Assembly: GCF_040581485.1 (NCBI RefSeq) | Contig: NC_090128.1 | Coordinates: forward strand, 8,742,001-8,806,000 | Length of the DNA stretch: 64,000 bases | Reading direction: 5' to 3' | DNA from: Linepithema humile | Lineage: Eukaryota; Arthropoda; Insecta; Hymenoptera; Formicidae | Shown here: in pieces, positions 39,092 through 49,016 of the stretch | Layout: each line of letters begins with the position of its first letter | Numbering within the stretch: position 1 is the stretch's first letter | Position numbers and translations under genes: made by a program | The notes under the pieces: model-generated | What the model saw: the letters and a program-made list of their open reading frames with translations, nothing else | What the model was told of the DNA's origin: nothing | Database searches by the model: none

Positions 39092-42000
39092 CGCTTGCAG
39101 AATGGCCGACGATATTCAGTTCTGTCGGCTACATCAATAACGTTAAAAGCATCGAGTAACACAGAGCGGAACATGCTGGCATGACACATTTTGCTACTGT
39201 GGCACTAGGTACTTCACGAATTATTTAGATATTTATCATGAGAGATACTTCATATTTTTAACAATTGGCTTAGAGGCTGTACCCGACTATGATTTCCGTA
39301 AATTACTATTTCAATTGTTTCACTGATATATCAAAAGTCATATTATTGATAGTTTACGTGAAGAAGAGAAGAATACATAATCGATTATTATCAGTAGCAT
39401 TTAATAAGTAAGTAATGATAAAATTCAGATATACTCATGATTAAAGACTATTCTATCTCTTTAAAGCTTATCTAAGTATATGCGCTCGTATAAAGAGAAT
39501 TGCTTTAGTAACGCGTTAGTTTTCTTCTTTAGGCAGGAAGAACTGCTTCCATTTTTGCAGTTGCAAATATATATATATATATATATATATTTGTAAATAT
39601 ATATATATATATTTGATATCGATATATATCCATATATATTTATATCAACGACTTTCTCTACCTTTTTTTATATCTTTTTTTTATATATTTCTAGATTTCA
39701 GGATTATATAATATATTCTATTATAATATTGTGTGCCACGATTATATATATCTCAATAGGAGTAAAAACAAATAGCATTACGGGTACAGTTTTTAGCTAA
39801 TTCGAAGAAAAGTGATAGAAAATACGCTGTAATAATGTCTTGACATTATTTTGAATATATTTTAGTATGAAGATTCGTTAGAACAAAAATGTGTATAAAA
39901 TCAATCATGCGATATCGAATTACTATTATATATACATATATCTATTAGAAAACAGTACAAATGAAAAATTTAACAAAGATTTGACGTACATCATTCAACA
40001 GTTATTTTTTTGAGGAACACAGAGATTTTGATTACTTACATTTCTTGGGTTATATGTGAATTTGAACTTGTATAATCGATGACTGAGATGGCCCAATTAG
40101 TGAGTAGAAGCGAGAAAAAGGCTTGGTACATAATTAATATAATTACTTGTACTCTTTTATTACGTGCCTTAAGAAATTGTCTATATAGGTAGTAATGTTG
40201 TGTGCTTAAAACAATTTTATTGGTCAGATTTCTGTCTCGTTTTTATTCACTTCGGAAACAGAAGTTTCTTTGGTTTCATAAACGTTAAATAGTTACATTC
40301 CTGTCATAACTGGTGCAGCTCATATACACTCGTACATCACTTTTCTTGCATTCATAAAAGAGAATTAAATGAGTGAAAGAGAAATGTACTGTTTTTCTTA
40401 CGACATCGTCAAGATTAATACAGAGTAAGATTTTATTTTTTATTTACTTTGCATTTGATTTTTCCTTAGCGATAATTTAATCGGTCAGTTTTACTTCTAA
40501 TATCGGTACTTAATTTAGCTACACAAGTTTAATGTGTTACAAAAATATTAATAGAGAATATAATTTAAAAATCTAAAAGCATATAATTATGCAAGGAAAT
40601 ATAATTATTCTTCTGTTAATGCTCAATAAGCTTTATGCATCAAGTACTTAATTTTTAGCTAAATTGCTGTAATCACATAAAAGTAACATATTGTTACAAG
40701 TGAAGATGATTAAATTTTTGCTAAAGAAAAATGATTGTAAGTTATGTTAAGAATAAGATTTTTCTAGTAGAGCATACCTTATTAGAGCGTTTAGCGTATT
40801 TGAAATTTAAAATATATATAAAATTTGCCTTCTATTGTACAATTGTCTAGCCCTAACTTTATAATTTTAGGAATGATTTAGGTGTCCACAGTTATATAGT
40901 ATAAAGTCTCTTGTCATTCTGTAATATTGTTAACATTTCTTTGGGAATTTAATTTTCCCAAGCTGTTATTTTGTTTTACGAATCATTTCAGCGATGCGAA
41001 TGTTGTACAATTTATATAATTTACATTGTTGTTTATTGATTGACATGTTAGATACATCAAAACGATGTGTAATAATGTGTAATTATTCAGTATAAAGCGT
41101 TTCTCGGAAAAGCAAATTTTTCTATGTATATACGAGATGATTCTATATTAGCAGACTGTGTAACGCATAGTAAAAATAATTAAAATAACAAATCAGAAAA
41201 TATAAAGAACATGAGCAGAAATAAACTTAAAACGTTTTTGCGTAGTCTGTGTCTACTAATCATGAATCATCTTTACAATATTGAAAAAGCTTAATATTTT
41301 ATTTTGGATTTTGTAGATATATATCGTCTATATATCGATTTAGAAAATGGTTACCTGACACTGTTGTCATAGCTCGGTCAAAGTACTTACAAGAGAGGAA
41401 AAATTCATATGAAAAGAATTGCGATAAATATTGCTAATATTTTGTACTATCGAAATCTAAATAGAAATATACGTAGAGAAGAAATATGTTACATCTAAAA
41501 TTCGTAAAGCATTCTATTGCGGAATGATAAACTTAGGTACATAAAGGTACATTACAACAAACTGTTAGATAAAAAGTTAAAGTTACAGCGTGAAAAATAA
41601 ATATGAACGTGACATTTTTTTACAGATGATTTACATAGTGTACGTGATATTGCGAATATAGAATCGTGTTAATGTGTACGCGTTTTTTTTTTATTTCCGC
41701 CATATTTATTAATATTTGTCATGCCTGTCATTTTTAGATATTAATTATAGATTTACTGCCATATGTTTAGTATGTTATGATTGTTACTCTTCGCTTAGTA
41801 TACTTAGACTTGTTCTTAAATAAAATGAAAATTATTACAACTGACTAATATGATATGAAAGATTAGTTACATTTATGTACATAATATATTACAATTATAT
41901 CAAAACTAGAATGTATTCCGAAGAAATGAAAGATCAAATGATTTAACGACTTTTATATCATTTTTTCTTTATAATTTCGACAATTAAGAGTTTGAGAATA

Positions 42001-42517
42001 ACAAAGAGAGCCAATCTAATATGTGACAAAGTTTTATATAAATAGACACTTAATCATAAATATGTTTTTTCTTATATGTAGATTATATTGTCTTTATATA
42101 CAATGTGTATATTAAATTTCATATTAATCATAATTTATCATACAAAATACTCGTTCTCCTTTTCATTTTTCGAATATTTTTATTAGATAGAATTATAAGA
42201 TAAAATATCTAACAATTCCTGTAATCAACTTTCTGTATCCATTTTGTACAATAATCATGCGATTATATATAGATATATAATGTATATATAATCATTTTTT
42301 TATAAAAATGAAAAATATTTATTCAAATATACAGAAACGTACAATGTATCTATATTCTAAAAAAAAAAAAAAAAAAAAAAAATGAAGTATAGAAAATAAA
42401 AGATTTTTTGTATCTTATATACGTAACAAACAATATAAACGATAAATAAGTAAAACATCTTTTAAATACAAATTTAAATATATCATATAACTCTTAATTT
42501 TATTATTTCTTATAAAA
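39092..42517. other. uex 3'UTR and convergent gap
   Basis: AT-rich, no coding frame. It must contain the 3'UTR of the CNNM gene and that of the minus-strand gene ending at 42518. Candidate AATAAA on the plus strand at 41819-41824. TA-rich tracts lie at about 39566-39615 and an A tract at 42360-42381. Confidence 0.5.
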
Positions 42518-44068
42518 TTATAATTCTGCTCGTATAATTTTCTTAATTTCATTTAATCTTGTCATATTCAAGTCTTTTTTTTCTGTTATTAAATTTTGCA
42601 ATACTGCTATTTTAGCATTTATGAATGCAGTTTTATCTTTCTTTGATGTTCTTTTTTTCTTAACATCTTGTGACGGACAATTAATAAAGTTTTGTATAAG
42701 GCACCATGGGTGATATTCATTTATTAATGTAATCAAATCTATGTTGATAATGGAAGAGCTTAATATTTTTTTGTTGATAGGCATTTTTACATTAAACATC
42801 TTTTCTGTAACTTTTTTCATGCAAAACGTATTGTGATTTTTAGAATGAAAAGAAAGTGCTACATGACTATTCTTAGGTAATTTTTCAGAGATATTTAAAA
42901 TAAGATAATTATTATTACACAATCTGGATACCTCAATTTCAGGCTTTACTTGAAACTTTTGTTTAGAAGCATACAGATTTATTCTCCTTAGTTTATCTTG
43001 TTCATCCAGCAACCTTTTATTAAGTATATCTAATTCCTTTACTTTTGCACAAACTTGTTCCATAATAAAATCAGTTTTTTTAAACATGCTAGTATCAAGG
43101 TTAATATTATTATTAATTACTAAAGAATTTTCGAACTCTTCAAGAAAAAGTTCAACCAACTCTTTTTGTGACAAACCTAATATCACATTTGAATTGTAGC
43201 GCTGTATACAGCTAAATGTCCTTTCCTTCCCTCTTGTTTCTTGAACTACATCAGTAAAGAGTTCTTTTCTTACATAATATATCTGGGATTGATCACAGTA
43301 CAGGATCCATAAAACATTTTCATTTTGTGGATTAAAGCCAGCGCAGAATGCAGAAATACTTTTCATTTTTCTCTTCAAATGTATCTTCTCGAAGACTAGA
43401 TTATTATCTTTAGCATGTATCAAGATTACCTTGTCCATATCTGTGATAAGCAATAGACCTGCTGTCTTGTCATGCCGTTTTATGGGTATAATTTCCATAA
43501 TAGTATTATTACTAGTATAAACCAATTGTACAGTATCTTCCTTTAATACAAACAATCTTCTATTGTGTGCAATTATGCACAGATTCTTCTCTGTTTTCCA
43601 GCCAACCGTAAAACAATTTACAAAGCACATCTCGGTATCTTTTAAGATTAGAGGGAAGGTGCATATCTCCTCAGTCGCATTTGGATCGATGGTAAACAAT
43701 AACTTAGAAACTTTGGTACTTTTGTCGTCGATATAGATGCCATTCATTAAGACGGTAAAAACTTGAAAGTATTCAGCAGCTATGTCCAAAGCGTTCTTAC
43801 TTAAACGAGCAAATCCGCCACTTCGTGACAATTTATAGGCTCCCTGCGGCATGCAAATCAAGAAGGCTCGATTGTCAAAGAATTTCATTTTCTTGACAGG
43901 ACCTGGTGTCGACAGAATTTGTACATCTCGCGCCATTGAGCTGTCCATCGTATAGGGAAAAATGATGAGCTTGTCAACATTCCAACAAAAACATGTTTCC
44001 ACGCCATAAAATTCGCACATGGCAAAATGTCTCGGCACAAACTCTTCATCGTCGATCGTGATATACAT
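42518..44068 (-). CDS. single-exon protein, possible FAAP100/FANCB-like beta-propeller
   Basis: Uninterrupted 516-codon frame, ATG at 44066-44068, stop TAA at 42518-42520; no intron is needed. I do not recognise it securely. The first about 310 residues read as repeated beta-strand blades (for example KKMKFFDNRAFLICMPQGAY, NLCIIAHNRRLFVLKEDTVQ, AGLLLITDMDKVILIHAKDN, NVLWILYCDQSQIYYVRK), as in a beta-propeller. Then comes a helical coiled segment (about 330-370, VKELDILNKRLLDEQDKLRR), a beta-rich stretch (CNNNYLILNISEKLPKNSHV) and a Lys-rich helical tail. That order (propeller, coiled coil, beta-sandwich) resembles FAAP100/FANCB of the Fanconi anaemia core complex, and the coiled-coil position fits FAAP100 best; this is inference from architecture. 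It is divergent to CENP-N and convergent with uex. Confidence 0.8.
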   Translation of the reverse strand: MYITIDDEEFVPRHFAMCEFYGVETCFCWNVDKLIIFPYTMDSSMARDVQILSTPGPVKKMKFFDNRAFLICMPQGAYKLSRSGGFARLSKNALDIAAEYFQVFTVLMNGIYIDDKSTKVSKLLFTIDPNATEEICTFPLILKDTEMCFVNCFTVGWKTEKNLCIIAHNRRLFVLKEDTVQLVYTSNNTIMEIIPIKRHDKTAGLLLITDMDKVILIHAKDNNLVFEKIHLKRKMKSISAFCAGFNPQNENVLWILYCDQSQIYYVRKELFTDVVQETRGKERTFSCIQRYNSNVILGLSQKELVELFLEEFENSLVINNNINLDTSMFKKTDFIMEQVCAKVKELDILNKRLLDEQDKLRRINLYASKQKFQVKPEIEVSRLCNNNYLILNISEKLPKNSHVALSFHSKNHNTFCMKKVTEKMFNVKMPINKKILSSSIINIDLITLINEYHPWCLIQNFINCPSQDVKKKRTSKKDKTAFINAKIAVLQNLITEKKDLNMTRLNEIKKIIRAEL

Positions 44069-45097
44069 TTTTTTTATTCAGTCTTTTTACATTGATAAAT
44101 AATATCAACAACACTGTATAAATTAGATATTTTTAAAGCATAGACCATTTGTGCCACTTGTCTTGAAAACTCTTCTCACAAGCAGCAAGAATGGAAGAGG
44201 TACCGCAAACCACGTATATGTGAGTTCCGCGCTTCGGCTAGCTTCGGACGCTAGAAAAGAGCAGACATACTCATTCTATCTTCTTTCTTAACGACCAAAA
44301 ATGCTTTATTTTATCCTGAATTTTAAGAATGACAAGAGCATTTATCATCGGTACACTTATCATTAGCACTTACTATTAGTGGTTTCATCATGTTGCAACA
44401 GCTGACCAAAAAATGACACTACTCTCGTACGTGCTTTGTTTATCATGTGATCCTGTTAACAATTTTTCAAAATTCCGGCTAAAATGGAGCGATTCGGGCC
44501 GTTTCCAACGGATAATCTTAATTTTTCTACATGAGCTACTTCTTCTGGGCTACTTTTGAGAATGTTAGGATGCTCGTAAAATACTTAAATAATTAAAACG
44601 TCTCTTTTAAAATTTTTAGAAAGTTCTTTATTACAAAATTTAAAACAATTGTTAAAGAAATTAAAAACGACATCTTTTTTAAAACGTTTTTAAAGATGTT
44701 CTCTTTAAGACGTTTTTAGGACGTCTTTAAATGTTTTTATATTTATTATAGTTATTAGAAACCCTGTTGGAATAAGAATAAATAAAAAAACAAACGTTGG
44801 AAACACTGTCCTAAGGGTGCGTTCGGGGAGCGCGCTATCAGCGCTATTGTGTCATTTTATCCTTGTTTTATGTCTAATGAGCGATAAAGATAGAATGACG
44901 CAAATAGCGCTAATAGCGTTTCCCCGAACGCACCTTAAGTGTCAGTGATATTATGCGCGCGCATTTGGCGCGTACAGTTACAAGTGAGAAATGTTTATTA
45001 GAAATGTGAATTGTTGACTTTTAAAATATTCATACTTTTAAAATAAATTTATAGTATTGACAATAATTATATATAGATTTTATATTATAATAGAATA
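44069..45097. promoter_or_regulatory. divergent upstream region of the orphan gene and CENP-N
   Basis: Shared upstream DNA of two divergent genes. 44580-44750 is a low-complexity stretch with repeated AGACGTTTTT/AAAGATGT motifs in both orientations. A 127-base MITE lies at 44812-44938. No open frame of note. Confidence 0.5.
44812..44938. repeat. 127-bp MITE with long terminal inverted repeats
   Basis: The ends TAAGGGTGCGTTCGGGGA and the complement of the right end, TTAAGGTGCGTTCGGGGAAA, are inverted copies. Pairing extends about 45 bases per arm through GCGCTATTxxGTCATT, leaving a short centre. This is a classic foldback MITE. The flanking TAA/TTA would be compatible with a PIF/Harbinger-type TWA target site, but the two copies are not identical, so the superfamily is not settled. 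Confidence 0.8.
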
Positions 45098-46614
45098 ATG
45101 GGTAAGTACACTTTGTAAGGCAATTGGAATATATTTTGAGGTTATGGCATTGGATGTGATTACTTTTATTTGAATATTACAGCATTAACATTGATTAAAT
45201 ATAACCTATGCAATGTAATAAAAAGGTTTAAATTCGAGGAATTGGAGGACGCTGTAATGCCCATTTTTCCAGAGATATCTTGGTCTCGTATCAAGTCTAA
45301 ATTAATTAAAAACCATAAGACCTTCAATGTTCATAATGTTTCACTCATTATCAAAGAAACTATCGATGTAAGAATCACTTTATTGCATTATTCATACATA
45401 AAATTTCAATTATTATGTTATTATCTTTATGTTTGGCTTGTTTACAGAATGTGAATTTAAGAGAAAAAGAAATATTTAACAGATTGACAACACTAGAAGT
45501 AATAGGTATAACAAATAATTTTTAATATTGAATTATTTATAGAATTTATTATATAATTTATATTTAATGTTAATTGATATTGAATAATGTATAATTTTTC
45601 AGATATAAGCAGACATAGTAATAGAAGGATATGGTATGCTTACGAGTTAACAGAATCAAATAGAGCAGAGAATTATCTTAAAAAACGGGATATGGAAGAT
45701 AACATTAAAAATGAATTTCACTCAAATGGTTTAACCGTAGATGTAAAAACTACAAAACATGAAGATATTACATTTATAAATATTAAAGAAAATAAGAAAA
45801 TAGCAAAACGCAAGATAGTACGACTTGACACATCAACTTTTTTTGCTTTTTTTTCGGGACATAAATACATTTTTTGTTCAAAAAAGAACATTTCATTTGA
45901 TATTATGAAAATGATAGCTACTTGCATTGGTTATGACAATAATAAAAGGATTAACCTTATGGGTAAAGATCTGAAATCTTTAATAAGACTGTTACGGATT
46001 AAACAACAAGGAGTTTCACATGCTGAGAATATCAACCAAGCATCAGCTTATAAACCATCAAGTCCTATTGTCAAGTAATACTTTTTAAAGATATAAATTT
46101 TTTTATTTATGTTTATAGTTTATTATGTTTTGTATTTATATCTATATTATAACATATTTTATAATTAAATTAGATGAAATGTTTAACATATTTTCTAAAT
46201 AATTTCTAAATAATTTTTATTCTTATTATAGAGATGATGGTATAGATTATATGCAGGATAAACAACGGAACAAATATGCAAAACAGTGTTTAGGCAAAGA
46301 TCCTCCAACTCTAGAATTACTAGTTGTAAAAGCATCAAAGCAACCTATAGTGCATAAAGATCTAGCTTCGTTGTTACCTAATGAGACAATAAATGTGAGG
46401 TGAGAATATTTTTCAAGCTATATTTAAGATTACCAAAAAAATTGTACTTTTTATTTGTAATTGTGTTTATTTTAGTTGGGAATTTCGTAGCAAGAATGTA
46501 TCCAAATTTTTGACTAGTTTGATAACGAGACGTGTAATTACGATGCCATTACCCGATTATGTAACTGATTTCGTGAAGATGGGGAAAAACGAATTAACAC
46601 TTCGGGCTGACTGA
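45098..46614 (+). CDS. CENP-N: centromere protein N (CENP-N / Chl4)
   Basis: Kinetochore protein of the constitutive centromere-associated network; in vertebrates it reads CENP-A nucleosomes and pairs with CENP-L. Exons: 45098-45101, 45183-45367, 45448-45505, 45603-46074, 46232-46399, 46476-46614, all in phase, 341 aa (human 339). The first coding exon is only ATGG, followed by GTAAGT; the exon 2 frame completes GCA, giving MALTLIKYNLCNVIKRF, which resembles the vertebrate N-terminal pyrin-like domain. The middle part (TFFAFFSGHKYIFCSKKNIS ... MATCIGY ... LKSLIRLLR) matches the CENP-N segment with YYSQTPYAF and the SLKAI region. KDPPTLELLVVKASK matches the vertebrate FGDYPQPQLEFAQYKLETKF block. 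Identity rests on my alignment from memory but several blocks agree in order and spacing. Confidence 0.85.
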
Positions 46615-47084
46615 TATATTTATAGTTATAGCATAAAAATTTTTGCAAATGACAAATAACAAAATAGTAAGTAAATTAAAAATTTAAGTATAATACTTTT
46701 CATAAAGAGAGAAATTCATAAAACTTATTTTTTCATAAAAATTGAGAAATATCATGTTAAATTTTTTATTATATAATTTGTTATTACATAGAAATGCCAT
46801 TAAAATCTTTTTTATTCATAAAGTATGTTCCTTAAAACTTCATTCAGTAGCATACTTATATCTTATATGCTATTTTACATAGTGCTCATTTGTGTTATAT
46901 TTATAATATTCAAATTAACCAGGTTTTATGTATTAGATAATTATAGTATTATAGTAGAGATATTAGATATTATATTCTCAATACATATATACTTATCATT
47001 ATCTTGTGTATTATGTGTATTATCATTGTTCTTTACTGTATTTTCAGTTGGATATTTTATTTTCTTCGTCAGATGGTTGTATTT
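46615..47084. other. convergent 3' gap, CENP-N / Smyd5
   Basis: AT-rich 3'UTR DNA of two convergent genes. At its right edge a 41-base unit is repeated in tandem (47041-47081 and 47082-47116); the second copy contains the Smyd5 stop codon. Confidence 0.6.
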
Positions 47085-47116
47085 TCAGTTGGATATTTCA
47101 TTTTCTTCGTCAGATG
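47041..47116. repeat. 41-bp tandem duplication at the Smyd5 3' end
   Basis: Both copies begin TTTTCAGTTGGATATTT and continue ATTTTCTTCGTCAGATG, differing by one base over the shared part. The Smyd5 coding end and stop lie in the right-hand copy; the left-hand copy falls after the stop. Confidence 0.9.
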
Positions 47117-48593
47117 TTATATCAGGATCATTAGCTTGTGCTTGGCACTTGTTGCAGTGACAGACAAACAAGTACAAAGAACTCAAAGCCTTCTGTCTAG
47201 AATGTCTACTTCTTTCGAGCTCGCATTCATCAAGATAGCTCGTACAGATTTCCTCCTCAATTTGTATATCACGTATTGCTTTCAATACTAATGTATTATT
47301 TGAATAAGGAAATTCAACAATTGCATTTGGCGTACAACTATGATTCACTGACGATTGTAGAAAGTAGAGACCAGATCCTTCATTGTTTAAAAACGAACCT
47401 ACCACTGTAAAAGAAATTTCTGTTACGTAAATAATTAAATATTTAAGATTTAAAAGATATTGTAAATTACCTTCTTCCATTTCGTCATAAATCCTATCTA
47501 TCAATTTGTCAATGTAAATTCTTTGATCCTTGGGTAAATCTAAAGCAGAAACATTCTTCACCCAGCGACTGAATGCACTAGTGCCAATTCCTTGACCATT
47601 TGTTCCTACTAAAGCTAATAAACTTCTAAAACCATCTGGTGTAAACCACTAAAAAACCATATTTTTTAATTATAATTATATATATACAAAAATAGAGTAC
47701 ACACACATACTTACATGTGCAGTATATTCAGTATTAAGAGCCTTTTGCATCATTTGTCGAAGAACATCAATCTGGCCCACAAATTTTTCTCCTAACAAAT
47801 TATGCACAATTTCATGAGTGTGGTTTGTAGTACGATGACAAAATTGCGAAAATGTTGATAAAAGATCTAGTTTTACATCTGTTTGATTAACCATGGCAAC
47901 CATTCTTGCCAGCAACATAACTGTTGCAGTCTCAGGTGGATAATGCATTTGTTTCCATGTTTCATTTAATTGAGTGAGCGGATGGCTCTCATCTTTAACT
48001 CTTGATTGTGGGCATAATATACTGTGATACCTAAAATATACATATAGCATGATGATATACATGATGAAAGCTATAAAAAAAATTACGCAAGTTATAATTA
48101 CCTTTGAAAAGCTTCATTCTGACATTCTATACAACAATATTTGATTCCACATGCAGGACATTCAGTTATTAAGTTTTTATTTGTCTCACAGCACTCGCTA
48201 TGCGGCAGTATAATATTTGGATTGTTTGTCAGTCTCTGAGCATTTTCCTCAGCGGTCTCTAGTGGTCTCAGACAATTGTCACATGCTAAATATCCATAGT
48301 CAGAGTTCCATGAAAACTGACAACAAACTATGGGTTTTTCTTCAAGTATTATATCCCCTTCCTTGAATACACGATTAGACAGTAATCCTTTACCCTATAA
48401 TATATGAGTATATAAATTAGTATTTTATATTGCATAAGTATATTATCAATTATAACTGACAGAAATCTTATTGATTAAATTGTACAAAAACTTTATGGTG
48501 AGTCATGGGGATGATATGTGGAAATAACCAAAAATATATATACTTTACCTTCTCGTTGTTCACTATTCTGATATGAAAGTCTTTGCCCTCCAT
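47085..48593 (-). CDS. Smyd5: SMYD5 SET-domain protein lysine methyltransferase
   Basis: SET/MYND-type methyltransferase family, SMYD5 branch; reported substrates in vertebrates include histones and ribosomal proteins. Coding exons (minus): 48549-48593, 48102-48394, 47715-48030, 47471-47648, 47085-47404, joining in phase to 383 aa (human 418). The start MEGKDFHIRIVNNEKGKGL begins the split SET domain. A Cys-rich zinc module follows (CDNCLRPLE ... CPACGIKYCCIECQ), then SMYD5 signatures WFTPDGFRSLLALVGTNGQG, NNEGSGLYFLQSSVNHSC (the NHSC motif lines the cofactor pocket), EEICTSYLD, and the post-SET CHCNKC. Human SMYD5 ends in a long poly-Glu tail; here it is cut to about TSDEENEISN. Divergent to hfp across 423 bases. 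Confidence 0.95.
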
Positions 48594-49016
48594 AATTGTT
48601 AATTATATAGCGAGCCAGAAAGCTAATAAACAAAACTATTGAAATCTTTTTAAATTCTAATGCATAAACACATGTCGATGATTGCCATGAATGCTGTCAC
48701 ACAGATATACTACCGAAGTCAAATCACTTTTACAATTCGCGCAAACAAAATATATATTTTCTCTTCAAACTTATATTTTCATGCAATATATATGAAAATA
48801 AATATTTTTTAAATATATTATTAATGTAAACATTTACATTTATCATCGTCAAATATCGTGATTCTAAACTTTCTATAGAGAAGCGTCGTAGCGTGTTTCT
48901 AGCACGAGCATTTCCGCAAAGAAGTGTATCGGTTGTGATTCGCCGTGTCTCGCGAGCTTTCAAGAATTTCTGGGAAGTCCTAGATTCTCGTCTGCTTCGG
49001 CGGTTCTTATAAGACG
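48594..49016. promoter_or_regulatory. compact divergent promoter, Smyd5 / hfp
   Basis: Only 423 bases separate the two start codons, so both 5'UTRs and promoters must fit here. The hfp-proximal part (48880-49016) is richer in CpG. A 77-codon frame on the minus strand is not credible as a gene. Confidence 0.6.
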
